A stretch of 64,000 bases of DNA, taken from Burkholderiales bacterium. GTDB lineage: Bacteria > Pseudomonadota > Gammaproteobacteria > Burkholderiales > Burkholderiaceae_C. The stretch covers positions 1 through 64,000 of the forward strand of contig JAEKLF010000045.1 in NCBI GenBank assembly GCA_019509985.1, read 5' to 3'. Positions 20,015-31,100 of the stretch are shown one piece after another (the first letter of the stretch is position 1; each line of letters begins with the position of its first letter). Both the position numbers and the translations under genes were made by a program. Below the pieces are notes generated by a model. That model saw nothing but the letters and a program-made list of their open reading frames with translations. It was not told where the DNA came from and searched no databases.

Positions 20015-21409
20015 TCAGCGCTTGGCCGTTGGCAGGAACAGCACGAAGCGGCTGCCGCCACCATCGCGCGGCAGGCAGCGCACGCTGCCGCCGTGGCGCT
20101 CGGCGATCTGCTTGACCAGGCTCAGCCCCAGGCCCACGCCGCCGGCCATTTCGGCGTGGCCAGGCAGGCGGTAGAAGGGCTCGAAGATGCGTTCGCGCAG
20201 ATCGGCCGGCACGCCGGGGCCGCGATCGGCCACGGCCAGCTCGTAGCCACCGGCGACCGAGCGCAGCGCCAGCTCCACGTCGGGCCCGCCGTAGCGGCGC
20301 GCGTTGTCGAGCAGGTTGCGCAGCGCGCGGCGCAGCAGCCGCTCCTGGCCATCGACGCGGGCTGAGTCGGTCTCGGGCTCGAAGGCGGCCTCGGCGTGCG
20401 CGGCTTCCTCGGCGCCGAGTGCCAGCAGTTCGACGGTATGGGTCTCGCCGATGGCGCTGCCGGCCTCAAGGCGACTGGCGAGCAGCACCTCCTCGACGAG
20501 GGCGTCCAGCTCGGCGATGTTGACGTCGATCTCGTGCGAGAGCCGCTCGCGCTGGACCGGCGCCGCGTCGTCGAGCATCGCGAAGGCCATCTTCAGCCGC
20601 GCCAGCGGCGAGCGCAGCTCATGGCTGGCGTTGGCCAGCAGCGTCTGGTGGGAGCGCAGCAGGGTCTCGATGCGGTCGGCCGCCTGATTGAAGCTGGTGG
20701 CCAGCGCGGCCACCTCGTCGCTGCCGCTGTCGTCGACCCGATGACCGAGCTGGCCGGCGCCGAACTGCTCGACGCCGCGCTTGAGCGACTCCAGCCGGCG
20801 CGTCAGGCGCCGCACGACGGGATAGGCCCCGGCCGCAACGCCGATGAAGAGCAGCACCAGCACGATGGCCAGCGTCGACACGGCCGGTGCGCCCGGGGAA
20901 ACCGGGCGATGCAGCCACGGGCCCGTCCAGGGGCCTTCATCCAGCCGCGGTGGCCGCGCCCCCGGACCACTGCCGGGTGCACCCGGCGCGCCAGGCCCGG
21001 AGGCACCACCGCCCTGGGCGTTGGGCGGGCGCACGCTGCGCACCATCTCCAGGCTGCGGCCATCGCCCAGGCTGGCGTTGACGATGATGGCGCCAGGGTC
21101 GTCGACGCGTCGCAGGTACATCTGCGTCGTGGCGATGCGCTTGCCGTCGGCATCCTCCAGCGCGATGGGCATGCGCAAGCGCTGGCCCCAGTCGGCGAAG
21201 ACAGCCGCCTGTTCGTCGCGCGGCGCCGTGGCCGGCGGAAGCGCCAGCTTGAGCAGGCCCGCCATCGCGTTCAGGCGCTCACCGGCCACCGTCTCGACGT
21301 TGCCGCGCTCCTGCTCGATGTGGCGCTGGAACAGCCACGCCGAGCCGAAGGCAAACGCCAGCAGCAGCGCCACCAGCGTCAGGTAGATGCGAACGTAGAG
21401 CGATTTCAA
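20015..21409 (-). CDS. Sensor histidine kinase (CpxA/EnvZ type)
   Basis: 464 residues from TTG 21409, which directly precedes the first TM (KSLYVRIYLTLVALLLAF). A periplasmic loop (about 30-175) ends in a Gly/Pro/Ala-rich low-complexity stretch, TM2 follows (STLAIVLVLLFIGVAAGAY), then HAMP, an H-box NASHELRSPLARLK, N-box NLLDNARRYGG and G-boxes DRGPGVP and GVGLGLSLVKQ. It should phosphorylate the OmpR-type regulator 144 bases upstream. An in-frame ATG at 21505 would add a GC-rich stretch that looks intergenic. The gene's stop shares the ATC at the IS110 junction and the frame is intact. Confidence 0.88.
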   Translation of the reverse strand: MKSLYVRIYLTLVALLLAFAFGSAWLFQRHIEQERGNVETVAGERLNAMAGLLKLALPPATAPRDEQAAVFADWGQRLRMPIALEDADGKRIATTQMYLRRVDDPGAIIVNASLGDGRSLEMVRSVRPPNAQGGGASGPGAPGAPGSGPGARPPRLDEGPWTGPWLHRPVSPGAPAVSTLAIVLVLLFIGVAAGAYPVVRRLTRRLESLKRGVEQFGAGQLGHRVDDSGSDEVAALATSFNQAADRIETLLRSHQTLLANASHELRSPLARLKMAFAMLDDAAPVQRERLSHEIDVNIAELDALVEEVLLASRLEAGSAIGETHTVELLALGAEEAAHAEAAFEPETDSARVDGQERLLRRALRNLLDNARRYGGPDVELALRSVAGGYELAVADRGPGVPADLRERIFEPFYRLPGHAEMAGGVGLGLSLVKQIAERHGGSVRCLPRDGGGSRFVLFLPTAKR

Positions 21410-21429
21410 GTCAGGGTCAGTTGAAATTT

Positions 21430-21466
21430 GCGGGCCGGGCGCCGGGCCGCCCCAAAGCCGGCCCGC
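21430..21466. repeat. GC-rich inverted repeat between regulator and kinase
   Basis: GCGGGCCGG (21430-21438) and CCGGCCCGC (21458-21466) form a 9-base stem in the 144-base gap. It could be a stem-loop that lowers kinase expression relative to the regulator. No T-run follows. Confidence 0.4.
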
Positions 21467-21553
21467 GCTGGCGATGTGCTTGCCGGTCGCGCCGGCAGGC
21501 ATCACCAGCCGCGCCGGAACCGGTCAAGGTAATCCTTGGACGAGGGGCTTCAT

Positions 21554-22270
21554 CTACGCGGCATCCGCGTCGGCGTCCTGCTTGCGTGCAAAGACGTAGC
21601 CGGCCCCGCGCACGGTCAGCACGCGGCGTGGGCTCTTCGGGTCGTCCTCGATGACGGCGCGGATGCGCGAGATGTGCACGTCGATGGAACGGTCGAAGGC
21701 CTCCAGCGGATGGCCCTTGAGGGCGTCCATGATCTGGTCGCGCGACAGCACGCGGCCGGGGCTTTGCGCCAGCACGACGAGCAGATCGAACTGGTGGCTG
21801 GTCAGGTCGCACATCTTGCCGTCCAGGCGCGCCACGCGGGCCGCGAGGTCGATCTCCAGGCGGCCAAAGCGCAGCACCTCGTCGCCATCGAGCTTGGGCT
21901 CCAGACGCCGCAGCAAGGCCTTGATGCGGGCCTGCAACTCGCGCGGCTCGAAGGGCTTGGCGAGGTAGTCGTCCGCGCCGAGTTCCAGGCCGAGGATGCG
22001 GTCCATGGGCTCGCCGCGGGCCGACAGCATCAGCACCGGCTGATGGCGCCAGCGCGGGTCGCCGCGCAGCCAGCGGCAGAAGTCCAGGCCGTCGCCGTCG
22101 GGCAGCATCAGGTCCAGCACCAGCAGCTCGAAGCGGCTGTGGGCCAGCGCCTCGCGCGCTTGCGCCAGGTTGCCGGCCGTGCTGACCTCGAAACCGGCGG
22201 CACGCAGATAGTCGCCCACCATGCCGGTGAGGCGAACGTCATCATCGATCAACAGCAGTCGGGCACTCAT
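21554..22270 (-). CDS. OmpR-family response regulator (CpxR-like)
   Basis: 238 residues. The receiver domain starts MSARLLLIDDDVRLTGMV with D9-D11, phospho-acceptor D53 (VLDLMLPDGDG) and Lys in KPFEPRE. A winged-helix effector domain follows (LTSHQFDLLVVLAQSPGRVLSRD and the final SIDVHISRIRAVI...VRGAGYVF). ATG 22270 is chosen because the receiver fold begins there; longer in-frame starts exist. It lies between the Spy-like gene and the kinase, the cpxP-cpxR-cpxA order. Confidence 0.92.
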   Translation of the reverse strand: MSARLLLIDDDVRLTGMVGDYLRAAGFEVSTAGNLAQAREALAHSRFELLVLDLMLPDGDGLDFCRWLRGDPRWRHQPVLMLSARGEPMDRILGLELGADDYLAKPFEPRELQARIKALLRRLEPKLDGDEVLRFGRLEIDLAARVARLDGKMCDLTSHQFDLLVVLAQSPGRVLSRDQIMDALKGHPLEAFDRSIDVHISRIRAVIEDDPKSPRRVLTVRGAGYVFARKQDADADAA

Positions 22271-22372
22271 CGCGGGAGCGAGCGAAGGAAACAAGGGCCG
22301 GCGCACTGCGGCGCCGGGGGTACGAGGCTCAAGCATCGCAGAACTCATCGCCGTATCCAAAGAAGTGGCCAA

Positions 22373-22855
22373 TCAGTCGGCGTGATGGTTGGCCATGCGG
22401 GCCAGATGCTTCTTCATCACTTCGGCGATCTTGGCGCGCTGCTCGGGTGTCAGCACGCGGGCGGCGTCGATGCTGGCCTGGCTCAGGCGCTTGGAGGCAG
22501 CCTCGTGCTGGGCGCTGATCTGCGCTCGCGTGGCCTCGATGGCCGCGGCGTCGATGTTGGTGGCCGTGTAGAGCGTGGCCATCTGCTGGTGCAGCTTCAT
22601 GCCGGCTTCGCGCTGGCCCGACAGGTCCTGGCGCGCGGCCTTGAAGATGGCTTCGATCTGGCTGCGCTGCGAGTCCGTCGCGTTGACGAGGTCGAGCACA
22701 TGCTCCATGTGGCCGCCGAACAGGCCGCCGGGCGCCATCATGCCGGGGCCGCCATGATGGCCGGGGCCTTCCGCGTGGGCGGCAACACCGCCGATGGCCA
22801 GCGCCGCCGCCACGGTGGCGACGCGAAACAGGTTCTGAATACGGAGGGCGTTCAT
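22373..22855 (-). CDS. Spy/CpxP-family periplasmic protein
   Basis: 160 residues. A signal peptide (MNALRIQNLFRVATVAAALAIGGVAAHA) precedes a His/Gly/Met-rich start and a helical body. Two LTxxQ-type motifs are visible, a degenerate ATDSQRSQIEAIF and a clear LTPEQRAKIAEVM, which define the family. Known members are ATP-independent chaperones and inhibitors of the CpxA sensor. The C-terminal HH and the N-terminal GHHGGPGMM suggest metal binding, but this is inference. It heads the three-gene unit with the two-component pair. Confidence 0.85.
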   Translation of the reverse strand: MNALRIQNLFRVATVAAALAIGGVAAHAEGPGHHGGPGMMAPGGLFGGHMEHVLDLVNATDSQRSQIEAIFKAARQDLSGQREAGMKLHQQMATLYTATNIDAAAIEATRAQISAQHEAASKRLSQASIDAARVLTPEQRAKIAEVMKKHLARMANHHAD

Positions 22856-22986
22856 CTGGGAACTCCTGGAAGGATGGGGTGAGGTCATCTTCCAGCCCAC
22901 CTGTGTGGGATCTTTGGGCCCAGGGTAAAGAACTGTGTCGCGAATCGAGGCGGGTTTTGTCTTAAGTGAACCCGCCCCGGTTCCGG

Positions 22987-24651
<1,665 letters not shown>

Positions 24652-24750
24652 GGGGCAATCCTGTGAGGCTGAAATGGCGGCAGGCCCCCGAGGAGGCCTG
24701 CGTTGCCTGCTATTGTCGCCGAGCCCGTGTTTCCAGGAAGCCAGACTCAG

Positions 24751-26322
24751 ATGCACCGTCTTTTCGCCGCCCTGCTCGCTCTTGCCGCTGGCCTCAGCCA
24801 GGCCCAAACGCTGCGCTGGGCCGCCCAGGGCGATCTGCAGACCATGGACCCGCATTCCCAGAATGAGTTGATGACCAACTCGCTGAACAACCAGGTCTAC
24901 GAGTACCTCGTGCGGCGCATGAAGGACCAGAGCATCGGCCCGTCGCTGGCCACCGAGTGGACGCAGGTGAACCCGCTGCTGTGGCGCGTGAAGCTGCGCG
25001 CGGGCGTCAAGTTCCACGACGGCAGCCCCTTCAGCGCAGAGGACGTGATCTTCTCGATGCAGCGGTTGCGCGACGGCAATTCGCCGTTCCGCGTCTACGC
25101 CAACGCGATCGGCAGCCCGAAGGCCATCGACCCGCTGACGGTGGAGTTCACGCTGACCCGGCCCAATCCCATCTTTGGCGAGCACTTGATCAACCTGATG
25201 ATCATGAACAAGCGCTGGTGCGAACAACACAAGATCACGCGGCCGCTGAACTTCAAGGAGGGCGAGGACAACTACGCCAACCTGCATGCCAATGGCACAG
25301 GGCCCTTCATGCTCGTCAGCCGCCAGCCCGGCGTGAAGACGACCTACAAGCGCAATCCGTCCTGGTGGGACAAGTTCGAGGGCAACGTCCAGGAGTTCAC
25401 TTTCACGCCCATCTCCAACGACGCCACGCGTACCGCCGCTCTTATCACCGGCGAGATCGACTTCGTGCTGGACCCGCCCTCGCGCGACATCGACCGCCTA
25501 CGCCGCACGGCCGGGCTCAAGGTCGTCGACGGACCGGAGAACCGCCTCGTCTTCCTGGGGCTGGACCAGACGCGCGACACGCTGCTGTACGGCAACGCCC
25601 CCGGTGGCAAGAACCCCTTCAAGGACGTGCGCGTACGCCGGGCCCTCTACCAGGCCATCGACATCGAGGCCATCAAGACCAAGCTGATGGCCGGCTACTC
25701 GGTGCCGACCGGCGCGCTGACGCCTTCAGCGCTGGGCAGCTACAACGACCCCGCGCTCGAAACGCGGCTGCCCTATGACCTGGCCGCCGCCAGGAAGCTG
25801 ATGGCCGAGGCGGGCTACGCCGATGGCTTCGAGGTCACGATGGACTGCCCGAACAACCGTTATATCAACGACGAGAAGCTCTGCATCGCCGTCGCCAGCA
25901 TGTGGGCGCAGCTCAAGGTCAAGGTGCGTGTCAACGCGATGTCGCGGGTGCTGTTCTTTCCCAAGGTCGAGAAATTCGACACCAGCCTGTACCTGGCCGG
26001 CTGGGGCGGCGGCACGGTGGACGCCGAGGTCATGCTGACCCCGGTGCTGCGCAATCGAGGCGAGCAAGGCGTGGGCGTGGGCAACTACAGCGGCATCATC
26101 AACGACAAGGGCGATGCGCTCGCGGCCGCATCCAGCGTCGAGACCGACCCGGCCAAGCGCCAGGCGCTCGTGAAAGCCGCGCTGCAGGCCTATCGCGAGC
26201 AGGTCAACCTGATTCCGCTGCACCGCCAGGTCATCCCCTGGGCGATGAAAGCGGGCGTCAGCGTGCCGCATTCCCCGGCCAATTGGCTCAGCGTTGACTG
26301 GGTGACCGTCACAGCCAAGTAG
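24751..26322 (+). CDS. Peptide/nickel-type ABC transporter binding protein (family 5)
   Basis: 523-residue periplasmic protein of the DppA/OppA class. A signal peptide ([19 protein letters not shown]) is followed by the family-5 signature [19 protein letters not shown] and later domains ([31 protein letters not shown]). Likely ligands are peptides or other small solutes. No permease or ATPase genes adjoin it. ATG 24751 is chosen because it begins the signal peptide. A terminator follows. Confidence 0.88.
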   Translation: MHRLFAALLALAAGLSQAQTLRWAAQGDLQTMDPHSQNELMTNSLNNQVYEYLVRRMKDQSIGPSLATEWTQVNPLLWRVKLRAGVKFHDGSPFSAEDVIFSMQRLRDGNSPFRVYANAIGSPKAIDPLTVEFTLTRPNPIFGEHLINLMIMNKRWCEQHKITRPLNFKEGEDNYANLHANGTGPFMLVSRQPGVKTTYKRNPSWWDKFEGNVQEFTFTPISNDATRTAALITGEIDFVLDPPSRDIDRLRRTAGLKVVDGPENRLVFLGLDQTRDTLLYGNAPGGKNPFKDVRVRRALYQAIDIEAIKTKLMAGYSVPTGALTPSALGSYNDPALETRLPYDLAAARKLMAEAGYADGFEVTMDCPNNRYINDEKLCIAVASMWAQLKVKVRVNAMSRVLFFPKVEKFDTSLYLAGWGGGTVDAEVMLTPVLRNRGEQGVGVGNYSGIINDKGDALAAASSVETDPAKRQALVKAALQAYREQVNLIPLHRQVIPWAMKAGVSVPHSPANWLSVDWVTVTAK

Positions 26323-26334
26323 AATGCCCTCAAC

Positions 26335-26370
26335 CGCCGCGCTTCTCAGTCTTGCGCGGCGTTCTCTTTT
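26335..26370 (+). terminator. Intrinsic terminator after the peptide-binding protein gene
   Basis: CGCCGCGC (26335-26342) / GCGCGGCG (26354-26361), an 11-base loop, then TTCTCTTTT. It lies 12 bases after the stop. The rest of the gap to rhlE (26371-26467) holds no gene that I can see. Confidence 0.8.
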
Positions 26371-26467
26371 CAGCCCCTGCACGCTGCCCGCCCTGCCCGA
26401 AGACTGGCGCCTCCCCAACGGCGCGGCAGGCGATGCGACCAGGCGTGCTCACTCCCTCCCCTACCGA

Positions 26468-28000
26468 ATGAGTTTCGATTCCCTCGGCCTGGCAGCGCCG
26501 CTGCTCAAGGCCATTGCCGACGCTGGCTACACCACACCCACGCCCATCCAGGCCCAGGCCATTCCCGCTGTGTTGAACGGTGGTGACCTGCTGGCCGGCG
26601 CGCAAACCGGCACCGGCAAGACGGCCGGCTTCACGCTGCCGCTGCTGCACCGCCTGTCCACCGGCGAGAAGCTGCTCAACAAGCGCGGCAAGATCGCCAT
26701 CCGCGCCCTCGTGCTGACGCCCACCCGCGAACTGGCTGCCCAGGTTGAGGAAAGCGTGCAGACCTACGGCAAGTACCTGCCGCTCAAGAGCATGGTCATG
26801 TTCGGCGGCGTCGGCATGCAGCCGCAGATCAACAAGCTGCGCGACGGCGTCGACATCCTCGTCGCCACGCCCGGCCGCCTGCTGGACCACGCGCAGCAAG
26901 GCACGCTGGACCTGTCGCAGGTGCAGATCCTCGTGCTCGACGAAGCCGACCGCATGCTCGACATGGGCTTCGTGCACGACATCAAGAAGGTGCTGGCCCT
27001 GCTGCCCGCCAAGAAGCAATCGCTGCTGTTCAGCGCGACCTTCAGCGACGAGATCAAGAACCTCGCCGACCGCCTGCTCAACGCCCCGGCGCTGATCGAA
27101 GTGGCCCGCCGCAACCAGACCGCCGAGGCCATCGAGCAGAAGGTCCATCCGGTCGGCCGCGAGCGCAAGAAGGAGCTGCTGGTTCACCTGATCAAGGGCG
27201 GCGTGAGCGGTGAGCCCTGGCACCAGGTGCTGATCTTCACGCGCATGAAGCATGGCGCCAACCGCCTGACCGACTACCTGAATGACCAGGGCATCAGCGC
27301 CATGGCCATCCACGGCAACAAGAGCCAGGGTGCCCGCACCAAGGCACTCGCCGACTTCAAGACCGGCGACCTGACCTGCCTGGTGGCGACCGACATCGCC
27401 GCCCGCGGCATCGATATCGACCAGCTGCCTCACGTCGTCAACTTCGAGCTGCCCAACGTGGCCGAAGACTATGTGCACCGCATCGGCCGCACCGGCCGCG
27501 CCGGCGCCACGGGCGAGGCGGTCAGCCTGGTCTGTGTCGACGAGAACGGTTTCCTGAAGGAAATCGAACGTCTCATCAAGCGCGAGATCCCGCGCGAGAT
27601 CGTCGCCGGCTTCGCGCCTGATCCCAACGAGCGCGCCGAGCCCATCGTGCTGGGCCGCACCGTGCTGAACCCCAACGGCAGCCGGGGCCGCAACCCCAAC
27701 CCGCCGGCCGGGGCCAATGGCCGCGGCAACGGGGGTGGCCGTGGCGGCCGCCCTGGTGGCGGCGGTGGTGGTGGCCGTGGTGGCGACGGCCGCGGCGGTT
27801 CGCGCGACGGTGGCCGCGAAGGCCAGGGCCGCCCGGGCGGCAAGCCTGGTGGTCACACCGGCGTGGGTGGCGCCAAGACAGCGCCCAAGCCGCATGCCGA
27901 GCATGCACCGCGTGCAGCAGGCGCCCAGCCTGCTCGTGGCAACAACGGCGGTGCGCCGCGCCACAACAATGGTCCGCGCCTGACGCAGCCCAAGCGCTGA
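26468..28000 (+). CDS. rhlE: DEAD-box RNA helicase RhlE
   Basis: 510-residue ATP-dependent RNA helicase used in ribosome assembly and RNA decay. It has the Q motif ([14 protein letters not shown]), motif [21 protein letters not shown] in [17 protein letters not shown], and C-terminal motifs [23 protein letters not shown] and [10 protein letters not shown]. The last 110 residues are a Gly/Arg-rich disordered tail typical of RhlE that aids RNA binding. ATG 26468 fits the conserved MSFDSLGL start; an upstream in-frame ATG would add a non-conserved peptide. Confidence 0.95.
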   Translation: MSFDSLGLAAPLLKAIADAGYTTPTPIQAQAIPAVLNGGDLLAGAQTGTGKTAGFTLPLLHRLSTGEKLLNKRGKIAIRALVLTPTRELAAQVEESVQTYGKYLPLKSMVMFGGVGMQPQINKLRDGVDILVATPGRLLDHAQQGTLDLSQVQILVLDEADRMLDMGFVHDIKKVLALLPAKKQSLLFSATFSDEIKNLADRLLNAPALIEVARRNQTAEAIEQKVHPVGRERKKELLVHLIKGGVSGEPWHQVLIFTRMKHGANRLTDYLNDQGISAMAIHGNKSQGARTKALADFKTGDLTCLVATDIAARGIDIDQLPHVVNFELPNVAEDYVHRIGRTGRAGATGEAVSLVCVDENGFLKEIERLIKREIPREIVAGFAPDPNERAEPIVLGRTVLNPNGSRGRNPNPPAGANGRGNGGGRGGRPGGGGGGGRGGDGRGGSRDGGREGQGRPGGKPGGHTGVGGAKTAPKPHAEHAPRAAGAQPARGNNGGAPRHNNGPRLTQPKR

Positions 28001-28014
28001 GACCGGACCGAGCA

Positions 28015-28071
28015 GAGCACCTGCGTGCTCCGTGACGCCTGCCGAAGGACATGCCGCCTGCGTGCGGCATG
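28015..28071. repeat. Two tandem hairpins after rhlE
   Basis: GAGCAC-CTGC-GTGCTC (28015-28030) and CATGCCGC-CTGCGT-GCGGCATG (28050-28071). Both loops begin CTGC. No T-run follows either, so they look like mRNA 3'-end structures rather than the terminator itself, which lies just downstream. Confidence 0.5.
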
Positions 28072-28098
28072 GCATAAACAACGCGCCCCGCATGGCGG

Positions 28099-28130
28099 CC
28101 CGCACTCTTCGGAGGCGGGTCGTTTTTTTT
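28099..28130 (+). terminator. Intrinsic terminator of rhlE
   Basis: Stem CCCGC-A-CTC / GAG-GCGGG closed by a TTCG tetraloop (28108-28111), then TCGTTTTTTTT. It is a strong canonical terminator, 19 bases before the SNF2 start. Confidence 0.88.
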
Positions 28131-28148
28131 GGCTGATCTAATTCGCCC

Positions 28149-31100
28149 ATGGCTCGTTCCCCGCTCGACAACTCGCTCAAGTTCAACCTGCCCGATGGCA
28201 GCGTCGTCACCGCCGAGGAGATGCTGCGCAAGATCCAGCAGATCAAGAAGTTCCAGCGAACCCAGCAGCCCGACGCCCCCGGGAATTTCCCCGACGCCGA
28301 CCTGCAGACCCTGCTCGACGCCCTGCTGCTGCTGGGCGGCACCGCCAGCATCAATGCCGTCATGCAATGGCTGTCGCTGACCGGCCGCGAGCGCACCAGC
28401 GGCGAGGCTTTCGACCACTACGCCACCCGCGACGGCCTGCAGGCCCTGGTCGCCCAGGGTCGCGCCGAGGGCCTGACGGGCAAAGGCACGCGCGTCGCGC
28501 TGGCCGACCACGTCGAGCGCCTGCAGACCCTGCTCGCCGCTCCCGGCCACGAGCGCTACTGGCGCCAGCGCCTGTGGCTGCTTGGCTCGGGCCGGGGCGA
28601 CTGGCAGGACCCGATTGGCTGGGTCAACTTCCGCAGTCCCGAGGACATGCGCACGGTGCTGCGGCTGATGATCTATTCCGGCATGCCGGCCGCCGAGTTC
28701 CACGAACTGCTGGCCACGCGCCTGCTGGAACTGAGCTCGCCGATGCTGGCCATGCAAGCCTTGATCGACCCCTGGTGCCCCAGGCTGCTGGCCCAGATCG
28801 ACCCCGAGCTGCGCGATGGCCTGTTGGCTCAGCTGCTGGACGTGCTGCCCGCCGGCCACGCGGTGCGCACCGAGCTGCGCGCCTGGCTGCAGGCCGATGC
28901 TGGCAAGCACAGCATCCCCATGCGCGCGCGCCTGGCCGAGGCCGACATGCTGGCGCTGCAGCTGGACAGCGCCGAACAGCATCTGCACGGCCTGGCCGGC
29001 CCCGGCGTCACGCTGCTCGCTGCCAGCCGTGCCCTCACCGCCGGCCGCTGGGCCGAGGCCAGCGCCGGCTTCGAGGCTGCCATCAAGGCCATACACACGG
29101 CCAGCCGCAGCCGCCGCGGCGCGCTGTCGCTGGACACCGCCCGCTTCTACCTGCTCAGCCTGCTGGCCCAGGACGATCCCAAGGCCTGGACCCAGGCGCG
29201 CAAATACGCGATTGCCGAATCCGGCAGCCGCAATCCGACGGCCTACGAGGCGTGGGGCCTGTGGGCCCACGGCATCGGCGTGCGCCTGGGCGAGGACAGC
29301 TTTCTCGAAGCCGCCTTCACGCCGCGCGCGCCGGGCGACGCCGCCGCCGAGGACCGGTTGCTGCTGTGCGCCTGGCTGGGCAAGCCCGCACCCGGCTGGA
29401 CGTCCGCGCTGGGCCAGGAGCTGCTGGCACGGTTGCGGCCAGCGCAGGCCCTGCTCGCGGAATACGTGGCCGCCGCGCTGCACCGGCTGCAGCTGGACAG
29501 CGAAGAGCCCACGCGCGTCGTCAGCATGCTCAGCCAGCCGCGCCCGGCATGGCGGGATGCGCTCGCGGCCATCGCGGCACTCAGCGACGACAGCAAACCC
29601 GCCGGCGCCGCCGCCAAGGCCGAGCTGGCCTGGCAACTGCGCCTGGACGACGCCGGCCGCGTGCACACGCTGGAGCCGCTGGAGATGAGCACCAGCGCGC
29701 GGGGTGTCACCAAGTTCAAGGCCGTGACGCTGGCCAAGCTGAAGAAGCACGGTGCCCAGCGCAGCCGCGACAACCTCGTGCTGCGCCACATCGAGCGCGA
29801 CGCCTGGGCCGGCGTGCACGACCTGCGCCTGGACGTGAGCCAGGCCCTGGTCGCGCTGATCGGCCACCCGCACCTGATGTTTGCGGACGCGCCAGGGCAG
29901 TGGGTGGAGCTGAGCGAAGGCCTGCCCGAGCTGGAGGTCAGGCGCGTGGGCGCAGACGTGGACGCGGCCTTCGAGTTCCATCTGCACCCGCCGCTGGTCG
30001 CCGCCGAGCCGCCCCATGCCGGCGCGCTTTTCGGCGCCCAGGCCGAGGCCGAGCGCGAGCGCCGCAACGGCCAGCGCGTGCTGCGCGAAGGCCCCGGCCG
30101 CGCGCGGCTGATCCGCATCACGCCGACGCAACGCCGCGTGGCCGAGCTGGTCTCTCAAGGCTGGCGCGTACCCGCCTCGGCGACGCAGGAGCTGGCCGGC
30201 GCGCTGCAGGTGCTGACCGGCCACTTCCAGCTCCACAGCGATGCCGAAGCCGGCGAACGCGTGGCTGGCGACAGCCGCCTGCACGCCCGCCTGACGCCCG
30301 ACCGCGACGGCCTGCTGCTGCAGCTGGTGGCCCAGCCCTTCGGCCACTTCGGCCCGGCCGTCACGCCGGGTGCAGGCCGCGCGCGGCTGATGTGCCTGCA
30401 TGAAGGCGTGAGCCTGACGACCGAGCGCGACCTGGTCGCCGAGGGCGCACACCGCCAGGCCGTGCTGGACGCCCTGCCCTTCCTCGACCCCGAACTGCCG
30501 CCCGACCAGCCCTGGCAGGTGGCCGACCCGGAGCAGGCGCTCGCCGCCGTCGAGCGCCTGCCCACGCTGGCGGCAATAGCCGCGCTGGACTGGCCCAAGG
30601 GCAGACCGCTGCGCGTGCTGCCGCTCGCGGCCGAGGCCTTGCAGATCCAGGTCAGCAGCGGGCGCGACTGGCTGAGCCTGGAGGGCGAAGCCAAGGTGGA
30701 CGAAGGCCGCGTGCTGGGCCTGCAGGAGCTGCTGGCGCTGGCCCGCGACAGCCGCAGCCGCTTCGTGCGCATGGCCGAGGGGCAGTACCTGGCGCTGTCC
30801 GAGCAGTTGCGCCAGCAGCTGCGCGACCTGGACGCGCTGGCCCAGGTCAAAAAGGGCGAGCTGCAGTTCCCCAAGGCCGGCGCCGCCTGGCTGGAGCAAG
30901 GCCTGAATGGCACCCAGCTCAGCGGCGACAAGCCCTGGCGCGAGCGCCTGGCGCAGCTGGCTGCCGCCACCGCACTGCAACCCCGGCCACCCACCACGCT
31001 GAAGGCCGAGTTGCGCGGCTACCAGGCGGACGGCCACGCCTGGATGAGCCGCCTGGCCGCCAGTGGCTTCGGCGCCTGCCTGGCCGACGACATGGGCCTG

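Larger units (their letters stand above)
18545..20016 (+). mobile_element. IS110-family (IS1111-like) insertion sequence, complete
   Basis: About 1.47 kb. It is bounded by inner inverted repeats ATGGCTGC (18548-18555) and GCAGCCAT (20006-20013), each flanked outside by ATC (18545-18547 and 20014-20016). It carries one transposase gene, a short left non-coding end (about 105 bases) and a long right non-coding end (about 240 bases). IS1111-type members are known for small subterminal inverted repeats and a long downstream non-coding end. Removing one ATC copy rejoins the MATE stop and the kinase stop with about two bases between them. The boundaries are inferred from this one copy. Confidence 0.75.

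Noticed and set aside
21410..21505. ATG 21505 as the start of the sensor kinase
   Set aside because: The added 32 residues are Gly/Pro/Ala-rich and encoded by the GC-rich inverted repeat, while TM1 starts directly after TTG 21409.
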